A stretch of 35,026 nucleotides of DNA, from positions 1 to 35,026 of the forward strand of contig JBAQMG010000083.1 in assembly GCA_049302575.1 (NCBI GenBank). The letters are read 5' to 3'. Below the pieces are notes generated by a model, which saw nothing but the letters and a program-made list of their open reading frames with translations, made no database searches and had not been told where the DNA came from. The stretch is from JBAQMG01 sp049302575 (GTDB lineage Bacteria; Bacillota; Desulfitobacteriia; Desulfitobacteriales; Desulfitobacteriaceae). Position 1 is the first letter of the stretch, and every line of letters begins with the position of its first letter. A program made the position numbers and the translations under genes. Of the stretch, positions 6,849-14,054 are shown one piece after another.

Positions 6849-8951
6849 ATGGAACCAATTTTTGCCTTGGATATAGGAACAAGGATGGTTATGGGTCTTA
6901 TAATGACCAAAAATGAGCAAGGCTATCAAATACTAGCAGGTGCTCGAACTGAACACCGTCAAAGAGCAATGTACGATGGGCAGGTACATGATGTAGATGA
7001 GGTTGCCCAAGCAGTTCTCCGTATTAAGGATGAACTGGAAAAGAAGACTAATACTCAGTTGAAATCTGTAGCTGTGGCCGCCGCTGGTCGGGCGTTAAAA
7101 ACTGAGGTAGCAAGCGTCGAGCATACAGAATCTGTTCCGATTCGTTGGGAACGTGAGAATGTTTTAGCTTTAGAAATGGAAGCGATTCAGCATGCTTTAC
7201 GGCAGATCGAATTCTCAGCGCAAGATAATTCGTTAGCACATCATTGTGTAGGCTACAATGTTGTGTCGAGCTGGTTGGAAGGAGAAGAGATAGCTAACTT
7301 AATCGGTCAGAGGGGTAGAAAAGCCAAGGTTACGGTGATTGCTACTTTTCTGCCGCGTACCGTTATCGATGGTTTAGTCGCTGTTCTCGAACGAGTAGGT
7401 TTAGAGATGAAAAGTTTAACTCTTGAGCCGATTGCAGCCGGACAGGCCGCAATTCCAGCGAGTATGAGACGTCTGAATTTAGCGTTGGTAGATATTGGTG
7501 CTGGCACAGCTGATATTGCCTTAACTAAGAAGGGTTCGTTTTTTGCTTATGGCATGGTGCCTATGGCTGGAGATGAAGTTACAGAAGCAATTTGTGCGCA
7601 CTATTTATTAGATTTTAATGTGGGAGAGAAGGTAAAACGAGAGTTGACTAAGAAAGAAAAACTCACGTTTACTGATTTTTTTGGTACTAAATTAATGGTA
7701 ACAAAGCAAGAAATCTTGGGTTTAATCAAACCGGTGATTGAAAAGCTAGCTTCTAAAATTTCCGAAGAACTATGCAAACTGAATAATGGTATTCCTCAAG
7801 CTGTTATTTTAATCGGCGGTGGGAGTTTGACACCCTTGTTGCAGGACGCTTTAACTGAAGAGTTAGGAATCCCTAGGACTAGAGTTGGAATCCAAGTTAG
7901 AGAACGGTTGATTGGGGTTCACGGAGAAAAATCTCTTAAAGGGCCTGATGCAATTACTCCTATTGGGATCGGAATGGCAGCACTTGAAGAACAAGGCTTA
8001 CATTACTATTCAGTGAGTGTAAACGATATTGTGGTACCTATTTTTGAATTACAACTAGCAACTGTAGCTGAAGCATTATTAGCCGCTGGAATTCAACCAC
8101 GCTCTTTTCTTGGACGGCCAGGTGCCGCTTTAACCTTTGAATTAAATGGTGAGGTGCGTGTAGCTAAGGGAAGCTTGGGAAAACCTGCTCAACTTTTAGT
8201 AAACGGCCAACCTACCCGTTTTGAACAGACTTTAAGTTCTGGGGATAGCGTTCGTTTTACTCCTGGAATATCTGGTGTGGATGCGACACTCTTGGTAAGA
8301 GATGTTCTAATGTTACCAAAAGCTAAAAATATTAGCTGGAATAGCACAGAAGAATTATTCTCTCCACAGCTTTTTGTTAATGAAAAACCCGCTTCTGAGG
8401 AGGAAAAAGTCCCCGACGGTGGTAAAATTAGTTATTATCCTAATGATACCTTGGTAGACTTACTCGCCCAAAAGGGTTATAAATTGCTTAAGGAACAGGA
8501 AATTGTCATACTCGTTAATGGCCAAAATCGGAAATTAGTACTTCAACGTGAGTTCTTAGTCAATGGGTCTAGTGTAAAAGAGAACTGTCCACTATATGAG
8601 GGTGATAAAGTAGCTGTCATTGAAAAACAAAGAACTGTTCGCGACCTTGAACTTCAAGCTAACCCAATGATGTTTTATGTTAATGGTAAGGAAATTGCCT
8701 ATCCACCGCAAATGACTCGTGTATTATGGAGGGGAAGGGAGCTTTCAGCGGATGAGCCGATCATTGATGGAATGGAGCTGCGTGTAGAAGGGTTTAATAA
8801 GATGCCGATTCTTTCTGAAATCTTACCCTATATAACGCTTCCTCAAGATGTAGCTTCAGGTTTAAAGTTAACTATAATCGTTAATGGGAAGAGCGCTGAA
8901 TTCACAACGCTGCTTCATCCAGGTGCTAGAATTACAGTTGATTGGACATAA
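6849..8951 (+). CDS. FtsA/PilM-like actin-fold ATPase with C-terminal VNG-repeat extension
   Basis: A 700-residue protein. Residues 1 to about 385 have the FtsA/PilM actin fold: phosphate 1 motif FALDIGTRMVMGLI at the N-terminus, an SHS2-like insert, phosphate 2 motif LVDIGAGTADIAL (about 213-225) and adenosine motif VILIGGGSLTPLL (about 319). The remaining ~310 residues are not part of FtsA. They contain several short modules, each with a strand ending in VNG (about residues 450, 553, 569, 609, 676) and a later G-D/G-A turn, suggesting small beta-rich, possibly beta-grasp, domains. There is no membrane helix or FtsA amphipathic tail. The ribosome site GAGGTG is seven bases before ATG. It is the third gene after pfkA-pgi. 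A role in division or envelope assembly is inference; true ftsA normally pairs with ftsZ, which is absent here. Confidence 0.8.
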   Translation: MEPIFALDIGTRMVMGLIMTKNEQGYQILAGARTEHRQRAMYDGQVHDVDEVAQAVLRIKDELEKKTNTQLKSVAVAAAGRALKTEVASVEHTESVPIRWERENVLALEMEAIQHALRQIEFSAQDNSLAHHCVGYNVVSSWLEGEEIANLIGQRGRKAKVTVIATFLPRTVIDGLVAVLERVGLEMKSLTLEPIAAGQAAIPASMRRLNLALVDIGAGTADIALTKKGSFFAYGMVPMAGDEVTEAICAHYLLDFNVGEKVKRELTKKEKLTFTDFFGTKLMVTKQEILGLIKPVIEKLASKISEELCKLNNGIPQAVILIGGGSLTPLLQDALTEELGIPRTRVGIQVRERLIGVHGEKSLKGPDAITPIGIGMAALEEQGLHYYSVSVNDIVVPIFELQLATVAEALLAAGIQPRSFLGRPGAALTFELNGEVRVAKGSLGKPAQLLVNGQPTRFEQTLSSGDSVRFTPGISGVDATLLVRDVLMLPKAKNISWNSTEELFSPQLFVNEKPASEEEKVPDGGKISYYPNDTLVDLLAQKGYKLLKEQEIVILVNGQNRKLVLQREFLVNGSSVKENCPLYEGDKVAVIEKQRTVRDLELQANPMMFYVNGKEIAYPPQMTRVLWRGRELSADEPIIDGMELRVEGFNKMPILSEILPYITLPQDVASGLKLTIIVNGKSAEFTTLLHPGARITVDWT

Positions 8952-8975
8952 AAAACACCCCATCTAGGATGGGGT
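8950..8975 (-). terminator. Rho-independent terminator pointing left
   Basis: A 7-bp GC-rich stem (8957-8963 with 8969-8975) is followed, on the minus strand, by a run of T residues (A8950-A8955 on the plus strand). The T run is on the minus-strand side only, so it serves a minus-strand transcript; as a plus-strand terminator for the FtsA-like gene it would lack a U tract. Confidence 0.6.
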
Positions 8976-9014
8976 ACGGCCTTTCAGCCAAGTGGAAAAG
9001 GGTAGAGGAGTGTT
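8950..9014 (-). ncRNA. Candidate C/U-rich small RNA on the minus strand
   Basis: On the minus strand an extended -10 promoter (-35 AAGACA, 16-bp spacer, TGCTATACT) points leftwards. About 65 bases downstream there is a textbook terminator, ACCCCAT-CCTAG-ATGGGGT followed by GTTTTTT. The RNA between has a single-stranded CACTCCTCTACCCTTTTCC segment and then a small GGC/GCC hairpin. Exposed C-rich stretches are what Gram-positive regulatory RNAs such as FsrA and RoxS/RsaE use to pair with ribosome binding sites. No sensible ORF fits. Its 3' end overlaps the stop codon of the FtsA-like gene on the other strand. No homologue could be checked. Confidence 0.45.
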
Positions 9015-9020
9015 AAATGT

Positions 9021-9048
9021 AGTATAGCATAAGATTTTTGTTTGTCTT
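9021..9048 (-). promoter_or_regulatory. Predicted minus-strand promoter for the small RNA
   Basis: Read on the minus strand: -35 AAGACA (9043-9048), 16-bp spacer, -10 TATACT (9021-9026) preceded by TGC, making an extended -10. The start would be near 9014. Confidence 0.45.
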
Positions 9049-9114
9049 AAAAAAACGACTCAACAGTCCAATTATGGATCTGAGTGGCTGGTTTTTCATG
9101 GGGAATAAAAACAC

Positions 9115-9142
9115 TTGACAAACCTGAAATTGATCATAGAAT
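9115..9142 (+). promoter_or_regulatory. Strong sigma-A promoter for the small membrane protein
   Basis: A perfect -35 TTGACA (9115-9120), 16-bp spacer and TAGAAT -10 (9137-9142). The predicted start is near 9149, so the ribosome site GGAGGTG would be at the very 5' end of the mRNA. Confidence 0.7.
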
Positions 9143-9163
9143 ATTAATGGAGGTGTAACTTTA

Positions 9164-9364
9164 ATGTTTATTTGGCTTGTAGGAATTATAAGTATCGGCG
9201 CCTTGGTTTTGGTTGCGTATTCTGATTCATTTACTGGTAAAGGCAAATCATCTCATTACTTTAAAGATGTTCAAAAACCTACTGAAAAAAAAGAGCGGGT
9301 TGCAATTATTCCTGAAGGTACAGAGCATGATAAATTTTTGAAGAAACTAAATGCTTTAGATTAA
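9164..9364 (+). CDS. Small single-pass membrane protein of unknown function
   Basis: A 66-residue protein. Residues 2-19 (FIWLVGIISIGALVLVAY) form one hydrophobic helix with almost nothing in front. A charged, Lys/Glu-rich tail of about 45 residues follows, without cysteines or recognisable motif. It reads as an N-terminally anchored peptide. It has its own strong promoter (9115-9142), a GGAGGTG ribosome site eight bases before ATG and a strong terminator at 9448-9482, so it is a monocistronic, probably well expressed gene. I do not recognise a family. Confidence 0.75.
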   Translation: MFIWLVGIISIGALVLVAYSDSFTGKGKSSHYFKDVQKPTEKKERVAIIPEGTEHDKFLKKLNALD

Positions 9365-9447
9365 TTTGTGCATCGAATTTACTCTATTACTTAAATAACG
9401 CATTTTCACTTTGCTTGGTGTAGTTAATTACAAATAGTCTGCTTGTG

Positions 9448-9482
9448 TTTAAAAGGTCTGACATATTGTCAGACCTTTTAAA
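9448..9482. terminator. Strong bidirectional rho-independent terminator
   Basis: A 16-bp perfect stem (9448-9463 with 9467-9482) around a three-base loop. The stem is GGTCTGACA flanked by A/T runs, so it gives a U tract in either direction. It ends the small membrane protein transcript. Confidence 0.88.
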
Positions 9483-9550
9483 ACTAAATAGTCTACTAAT
9501 TTCTAAGTTTAACTCATAACTAGGTGTAGGTGAGTAGTATTTAACAAACT

Positions 9551-9579
9551 TTGGCTTGACCTCTTAAATTTGTTATAAT
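9551..9579 (+). promoter_or_regulatory. Promoter of lgt
   Basis: TTGGCT (9551-9556), 17-bp spacer and a consensus TATAAT (9574-9579) preceded by TGT, an extended -10. The ATG of lgt is 38 bp downstream. Confidence 0.65.
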
Positions 9580-9616
9580 ATATAGAAGTGTAAAAAAATG
9601 ATATTTGGAGGAAACA

Positions 9617-10402
9617 ATGCATCAATTTTGGTTTTTTATTGGTAATTTCCCGATACGAGCCTATGGAACTTTGTTCGCTTTGGCTTTTATCTTAGGGGTA
9701 GGGGTAACTTTGTATTTTATTAAAGCAGAAGGTAAGCTCGAATTAATGGACCCCATGTTGGATTTAGCACCAATTCTACTATTAGGTGGGTTAATGGGGG
9801 CAAGATTTTGGCAGGTGTTTTTCTTTGACTGGTCCTACTATCGGCAGAACCCTTCTGAAATATTGGCCGTATGGCACGGGGGATTATCAATTCAAGGTGG
9901 CGTAGTTGGTGCATTGATTATAGGAGGTTTATATGTTAGGAAGAAAAAGCTGCCTTTTTGGGAATTGGCAGATCTAGTAGCTCCAGGATTAATATTAGCT
10001 CAGTCGATAGGGCGCGATGCTAATTTGATGAATGGTGATGCGTTTGGAGATCCGACTGGAGGTGACTTTGGGATTATTTTTCCTGTAGGGACAATTGCAC
10101 GCAACACTTTTCAAGATCAGCCTTTGTGGCCGGCAGAAGTCTGGGAAGGGCAGTTTGACGTTATTTTATTTGCTGTTTTAGTCATTCTGAAATTACGAAA
10201 ATGGCCATCAGGGGTTATCTTTTTGCTTTATGCGATTTTTTATAATTTAGGAAGATTTTTCTTAGAAAATTTAAGAGGAGACAGCGCCCGTTTTATGTTT
10301 AATTGGACGGCCGCTCAATGGAGTAGTATGAGTGCTGTAAGCATAGCCGTACTTTTAATTATTTGGAGGGTTTGGAGAGCTCAAGTCAAGAGTAGTTGTT
10401 AG
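9617..10402 (+). CDS. lgt: Phosphatidylglycerol-prolipoprotein diacylglyceryl transferase
   Basis: A 261-residue polytopic membrane protein with about seven hydrophobic segments. Lgt transfers diacylglycerol from phosphatidylglycerol to the lipobox cysteine of prolipoproteins, the first step of lipoprotein maturation in the cytoplasmic membrane. Family landmarks are IRAYGTLFALAF near the N-terminus, GARFWQVFFF, the conserved HGGLSIQGG with its functional His, IGRDANLMNGDAFG (the Lgt signature with the essential Arg; usual reading GRxGNFxN) and NLGRFFLENLRGD. Start is ATG 9617 with GGAGG five bases ahead; the in-frame TTG at 9605 overlaps the ribosome site. One possible client, a PLD-like lipoprotein, is encoded at 12918-13919. 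Confidence 0.95.
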   Translation: MHQFWFFIGNFPIRAYGTLFALAFILGVGVTLYFIKAEGKLELMDPMLDLAPILLLGGLMGARFWQVFFFDWSYYRQNPSEILAVWHGGLSIQGGVVGALIIGGLYVRKKKLPFWELADLVAPGLILAQSIGRDANLMNGDAFGDPTGGDFGIIFPVGTIARNTFQDQPLWPAEVWEGQFDVILFAVLVILKLRKWPSGVIFLLYAIFYNLGRFFLENLRGDSARFMFNWTAAQWSSMSAVSIAVLLIIWRVWRAQVKSSC

Positions 10403-10458
10403 ATTTAAAGTACATACTAGGTTAGAGAAGATAAAAAAGTGCAGTATAAAATTCAAAC

Positions 10459-10498
10459 AAAAAAAGACTGTTAAAGCACTTAAGGCCTTAAAGTCTTT
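10459..10498. terminator. Convergent terminator between lgt and the TIGR04086-type gene
   Basis: AAAGACT (10463-10469) pairs with AGTCTTT (10492-10498) around an inner TTAAGGCCTTAA palindrome. Seven A residues on the left give a minus-strand U tract, and a shorter T tract follows on the right, so both convergent genes can use it. Confidence 0.75.
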
Positions 10499-10516
10499 CT
10501 TGTTCCAAATTCCTGT

Positions 10517-10888
10517 TTATGAACGTCGAAATACCACACCAACGATGCCGCCAATTCCTCCGGCAGCAAGAGCAATTATAACTTTTTCCCCAATTCTTAA
10601 CATAGATACAGTTTCGGAAAAAAACATTGCCGATAATAAAAGCAAGAGAATAATAAAACCTAACCCGATTGCCAGACCATAGATAAGTCCTTTGGTACCC
10701 GCTTTATTACTCATAATTGAGGCAGCAGCAAAAACACTGAGACTGAAGATGAGGTTTATTACTAAGTCAGACTCAGGTATACTACTCAAGGAAAGAAGAA
10801 GGCCATACCCCAAAGATAGGATTAAAGCTAGAGCAATCGCCATAAGGATTCCCTTAAGAACTAAATTAACCTGAAAGGAATTAGACAT
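10517..10888 (-). CDS. TIGR04086-type small integral membrane protein
   Basis: A 123-residue protein with four predicted membrane helices, glycine- and alanine-rich near the C-terminus (IIALAAGGIGGIVGVVF). Layout, length and the MSNKAGTKGLIYGLAIGLGF stretch fit the TIGR04086/YrzE family of Firmicute membrane proteins, found mostly in spore formers; no biochemical role is established. It is transcribed leftwards from its own region, with AGGAGGGGG before the ATG at 10888, and is convergent with lgt. The family call rests on recognition of pattern and size. Confidence 0.75.
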   Translation of the reverse strand: MSNSFQVNLVLKGILMAIALALILSLGYGLLLSLSSIPESDLVINLIFSLSVFAAASIMSNKAGTKGLIYGLAIGLGFIILLLLLSAMFFSETVSMLRIGEKVIIALAAGGIGGIVGVVFRRS

Positions 10889-10942
10889 AATTTCCCCCTC
10901 CTTTTTAAAAACCTATGTAGGAAGCTCTAAGAGTATGCTATT

Positions 10943-10972
10943 TAGACATTTTTAACAATTTCATGATATAAT
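10943..10972 (+). promoter_or_regulatory. Promoter of panB
   Basis: TAGACA (10943-10948), 18-bp spacer, consensus TATAAT (10967-10972) preceded by TGA, an extended -10. Confidence 0.6.
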
Positions 10973-11041
10973 TTGGGTACGAAGGTACATCCTGTGCGAT
11001 CGTCAGTTAGTTGAAATCAGTTAGGTGAGGAGTCGATAGCT

Positions 11042-11875
11042 ATGAAAAAGACTGTACCTGATTTTGTAAAAGCGAAAGAAAACGGTGAAAGAATAAGTAT
11101 GTTGACTGCTTATGATTATCCTTCAGCACGCTGGGTCGAAGAAGCTGGTGTAGATATTATCCTTGTAGGAGACTCCTTAGGGATGGTGGTTTTAGGATAT
11201 GAGTCCACTGTTCCTGTAACGATGGAGGAAATGCTCCACCATGCAAAAGCAGTCAGGCGCGGTGCACCAGAGACTTTTCTTGCGGTTGACATGCCTTTTA
11301 TGAGTTATTCCACCTTGGAATTAGCTTTACAAAACGCCGGAAGGTTAATTAAAGAAGGCGGCGCGGACGCAGTAAAATTAGAAGGTGGGGAATATTTTAC
11401 TGAAATTATTCGTACCCTGACTCAAACTGGTATTCCAGTGATCGGGCATATTGGTCTTACACCACAAACTGCTACACAACTTGGTGGTTATAAGGTACAA
11501 GGAAGAGATCTAGAAAGCGCTCGGAAACTTAGCAAAGATGCTGCTGCCCTACAGGCTGCAGGAGCCTTTATGCTGGTTCTTGAAGCTATTCCGAGTCAGG
11601 TCGGGGAACGTATTAGTAAAGAATTGCGAATTCCAACGGTCGGGATTGGGGCAGGTAGCGAATGTGATGGACAAGTGCTAGTATTTCACGATATCTTAGG
11701 ATTGTTCGATCGTTTTAAACCTAAGTTTGTTAAACAATACGCTCAACTTGGGGAGCAAGCTGTTAAAGCTATTCGAGATTATCATCAAGAAGTTAAAACA
11801 GGAAAGTTTCCTACTCCTGAGCATGCGTTTGGCTTATCAGATGAGATAATTGCTAAACTATATGAGCATGCATAA
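11042..11875 (+). CDS. panB: 3-methyl-2-oxobutanoate hydroxymethyltransferase (ketopantoate hydroxymethyltransferase)
   Basis: A 277-residue PanB of normal length. It adds a hydroxymethyl group from 5,10-methylene-tetrahydrofolate to 2-oxoisovalerate to give ketopantoate, the first step to pantothenate and CoA. Visible motifs are MLTAYDYPSARWVEEAG, ILVGDSLGMVVLGY (metal-binding Asp), VDMPFMSY, AVKLEGG, IGHIGLTPQ, LVLEAIP (catalytic Glu) and IGAGSECDGQVLVFHD. It has its own promoter and a terminator just downstream, so it is monocistronic here. panC and panD, usually adjacent, are not in this window. Confidence 0.97.
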   Translation: MKKTVPDFVKAKENGERISMLTAYDYPSARWVEEAGVDIILVGDSLGMVVLGYESTVPVTMEEMLHHAKAVRRGAPETFLAVDMPFMSYSTLELALQNAGRLIKEGGADAVKLEGGEYFTEIIRTLTQTGIPVIGHIGLTPQTATQLGGYKVQGRDLESARKLSKDAAALQAAGAFMLVLEAIPSQVGERISKELRIPTVGIGAGSECDGQVLVFHDILGLFDRFKPKFVKQYAQLGEQAVKAIRDYHQEVKTGKFPTPEHAFGLSDEIIAKLYEHA

Positions 11876-11945
11876 TGCACAATGCACCATGAAATTGCTT
11901 ACTTCAAGACCGTTTAGCTGAAATTGAGGATAAATTATCCAAACA

Positions 11946-11977
11946 GTAATTTTAAATAATAAAATTACCAATTTTTA
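11946..11977 (+). terminator. Terminator of panB
   Basis: AT-rich 9-bp stem GTAATTTTA (11946-11954) / TAAAATTAC (11960-11968) followed by a T run at 11971-11977. Confidence 0.55.
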
Positions 11978-12001
11978 TAGGGAGAATTGCGATCGTTTTG
12001 A

Positions 12002-12010
12002 TGGTATAAT
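12002..12010 (+). promoter_or_regulatory. Extended -10 promoter of the structured RNA
   Basis: TGGTATAAT is a perfect extended -10 (TG-N-TATAAT). No good -35 is seen at 17 bp, which extended -10 promoters tolerate. The start would be near 12017. Confidence 0.6.
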
Positions 12011-12016
12011 AACTAC

Positions 12017-12219
12017 ATGCCTACCTTGTGCGTATGGATTATCTTGGTTTTGATCCTATTTATGACTAGGGAACCGAGCGACAAAATAAGTATGACATGC
12101 CCAATCATATGGGAAGTGAAAAAGTTTTGTCTAGGTGCCCACCTGCGAGAGCGGGGTCAGAAACCTGGAGTCTTACGGCAAGGTGGGGGAAGGTAGGGTA
12201 TATACCCTACCTTCTTTTT
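12017..12219 (+). ncRNA. ssrS: ~200-nt structured RNA, probably 6S RNA (ssrS)
   Basis: The segment runs from an extended -10 promoter to a perfect terminator and has no ORF with a ribosome site. Its ends pair over about 14 bp (CCTACCTTGTGCGTA at 12020-12034 with TACGGCAAGGTGGG at 12175-12188). Inside are a hairpin CTTGGTT/AACCGAG, a 7-bp helix GACAAAA/TTTTGTC and a GC-rich hairpin ACCTGC-GAGA-GCGGGGT. A ~200-nt rod with a long closing stem and a large internal loop region fits 6S RNA, which binds the sigma-A holoenzyme in stationary phase. The alternative is a riboswitch-like leader: the terminator is only 18 bp before the next gene, and the RNA's 5' CCTACCTT can also pair with the terminator's AAGGTAGG. 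Confidence 0.55.
12189..12219 (+). terminator. Terminator of the structured RNA
   Basis: A perfect 26-base palindrome (12189-12214, arms GAAGGTAGGGT / ACCCTACCTTC) followed by five T residues. The ribosome site of the phosphatase gene starts seven bases later. Confidence 0.85.
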
Positions 12220-12237
12220 AAAATTGGGGGTATAAAG

Positions 12238-12852
12238 TTGACTCGTATTATTTTGACCAGGCATGGAGAAACACAATGGAATATTGAAAAACGTGTACAA
12301 GGTAGATTGGATTCTCCTCTGACTGAAAATGGTCTTACTCAAGCTCGCAATTTAGCCTTACGCCTTAATGGTGAAAGAATTCAATATTTATATTCAAGTG
12401 ATTTACCCAGGGCTCTTGCTACTGCGGAAGAGATACGTCGGGAACTTCAATTACAAACAATTATTTCTGCCCCAATGATGAGGGAATTTTCCTTTGGGGA
12501 TTGGGAAGGTAAACTATGGGAAGAGTTACGTCAAACCCAGCAGGAGATTTTCAAGATTTGGGATAGCACTCCACATCTCGCCCAAGTTCCAAGTGGAGAT
12601 AATATGAATACGATTGCGGAGAGGGCTTGGAAGTTTTTACAAGAACTTATGATCAAACATCAAGGTGAAACTATTTGTTTAGTCTCACATGGGATAACTT
12701 TAAAACTTCTCGTAACCAAAGCTTTAGGATTACCGATTGAAGACTGGCTTAAAACACCTTGGCAGTTCAATACTGCTGTGAACATCTTAGAAATTGAAGG
12801 AACAAAGATAAACCCTATACTTCTGGGTGATTGTAGTCATTTACATAAATAA
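12238..12852 (+). CDS. Histidine phosphatase family protein (phosphoglycerate mutase-like)
   Basis: A 204-residue protein with the phosphohistidine catalytic motif TRHGETQWN (RHG at about residues 8-10), the conserved Arg in SSDLPRALATAEEI, the acid residue in REFSFGDWEGKLWEEL and a second catalytic His in LVSHGITLKLL. Members include cofactor-dependent phosphoglycerate mutase, alpha-ribazole phosphatase (CobC) and broad-specificity phosphatases; the short form here fits the phosphatase subgroup and the substrate is not known. The start is TTG 12238 with GGGGG seven bases upstream. The frame is open further upstream to 12097, but that part is inside the structured RNA and its terminator. Confidence 0.9.
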   Translation: MTRIILTRHGETQWNIEKRVQGRLDSPLTENGLTQARNLALRLNGERIQYLYSSDLPRALATAEEIRRELQLQTIISAPMMREFSFGDWEGKLWEELRQTQQEIFKIWDSTPHLAQVPSGDNMNTIAERAWKFLQELMIKHQGETICLVSHGITLKLLVTKALGLPIEDWLKTPWQFNTAVNILEIEGTKINPILLGDCSHLHK

Positions 12853-12887
12853 TAAATGAGACTGGTTAATAACCAGTCTCGTTTATT
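12851..12887. terminator. Bidirectional terminator between convergent genes
   Basis: A 10-bp stem GAGACTGGTT/AACCAGTCTC (12858-12867, 12871-12880) flanked by AATAAA and TTTATT, which gives U-rich tails both ways. Confidence 0.85.
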
Positions 12888-12917
12888 ATTTATAAGCTCT
12901 CTTCAGGTGCTTTATCT

Positions 12918-13919
12918 TTACTTACTAGAAGTCCAATCTTGGTAGAAGAGCTCAACTAATTTTTCTGTGGCACTTGGTGAAGGGATTGTTAGCGATAACT
13001 CATGATTGATCACGAAAGAATAATAAGTCCAAGAAGAACTACTTAGGATAAAAGTTTTGCCGTCAAAGAGTCCAATATTAAGCCCGAGTGGTTTGCTGGC
13101 AGAATAGGTTCGAATCTGAATACCGTGGCTTTTGAGCTCTTCAATCGTCATCGGGTTCGCTTTAGCCTCTGTCAGATCTAAAATCAAACGAACATCTAGT
13201 CCTTTATTAGCAGCCTCAATTAAGGCTTGAACAGTATCTGGTTCACTAACTAAGGGGGTTTCAACCCAAATTGTTTTAGTACTAGCACTAATTTGTTCAA
13301 GAATTTGCTGTTTTATATTAGCGTTTGTTGCCAAGGTAATATTATCTTCCGAAAGAAGTGAGGTTTTAGGTACATTAATAGATAAGGTTGTCGTAAATTC
13401 CCAATCCTTAGCGAAGACATTGACCGCTTTCCAAGCCGCTCTATCGGTTAACTTTACAGCTATCGTATGTGAAATTTTTCCATTATCTGTCCAAGTTGAA
13501 CCATAAATTAAGGCCTGTTCGTGATCAACTACTAGAAGCTTTACACGATCATATTGACCTTTACGAGCGGGATAAAATTGGACTGAAATATTGTGTGATT
13601 TTAGTTCATCTAGTGTAGTTTGGTTGACTCGTTGCCACTGGTCGAGAAGAACTCGAATTTCTAAACCTTGACTGGCTTTTTGAATAAGTAATTGAATCAA
13701 ACTGGTATCATCAAACTCAGCTTGTTCAACATAAATACTCTTTTTTGCGGAATTTATTAGACTAATACTTGCCTCATAGATGGCATTTCCGTCAAAATAT
13801 ATCGCCCCCGGTGGTAAAGACGAAATTGGAGTCTCTTTGTGAAAAGGTTTAAAATTAGGGGAACAGCCCCCTAAGAAAAATATTAAAATAAGAAAACAGG
13901 CTAACAATCGCTTCTGCAT
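12918..13919 (-). CDS. PLD-fold lipoprotein with degenerate HKD motifs
   Basis: A 333-residue protein with a lipoprotein signal peptide (MQKRLLACFLILIFFLGGC, lipobox LGGC, Cys19). Two phospholipase D-like repeats follow, each with ALI/VQALI helices and VLLDQW/LILDLTEA strands. In repeat one the HxK(x4)D motif reads RVKLLVVD followed by YGSTWTDNG: Lys and Asp are kept but the catalytic His is Arg. In repeat two the position reads LNIGLFDG then SSSSWTYYS, without His or Lys. Catalysis is therefore doubtful; it may bind phosphodiester or lipid at the outer face of the membrane. ATG 13919 with GGAGAG upstream was chosen because it gives a clean signal peptide; the frame is open to 13970. Confidence 0.85.
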   Translation of the reverse strand: MQKRLLACFLILIFFLGGCSPNFKPFHKETPISSLPPGAIYFDGNAIYEASISLINSAKKSIYVEQAEFDDTSLIQLLIQKASQGLEIRVLLDQWQRVNQTTLDELKSHNISVQFYPARKGQYDRVKLLVVDHEQALIYGSTWTDNGKISHTIAVKLTDRAAWKAVNVFAKDWEFTTTLSINVPKTSLLSEDNITLATNANIKQQILEQISASTKTIWVETPLVSEPDTVQALIEAANKGLDVRLILDLTEAKANPMTIEELKSHGIQIRTYSASKPLGLNIGLFDGKTFILSSSSWTYYSFVINHELSLTIPSPSATEKLVELFYQDWTSSK

Positions 13920-14054
13920 GCTTCTCTCCAATTTTCCTTTTTGCTTTCTTATTATACCATAAATGACCAAGGTTTATAAAATCAATGCTGGAATAGAAAG
14001 ATAGGGTCGTACATATTAATTGATAGGACATACTCTTTGGAAAGGGTAAAAAAT

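Noticed and set aside
9013..9246. 77-codon minus-strand ORF
   Set aside because: No ribosome site and it overlaps the promoter and start of the small membrane protein; better read as the area of a minus-strand promoter.
10500..10874. Two plus-strand ORFs of 60 codons opposite the TIGR04086-type gene
   Set aside because: Shadow frames of a good minus-strand membrane gene; no ribosome sites.
11880..11949. Short frame ending LLQDRLAEIEDKLSKQ before the structured RNA
   Set aside because: Looks like a coiled-coil tail but is only about 18 codons after a stop and has no start; could be a gene relic or chance.
12097..12237. N-terminal extension of the histidine phosphatase
   Set aside because: It would be translated through the structured RNA and its terminator; TTG 12238 has a good ribosome site.
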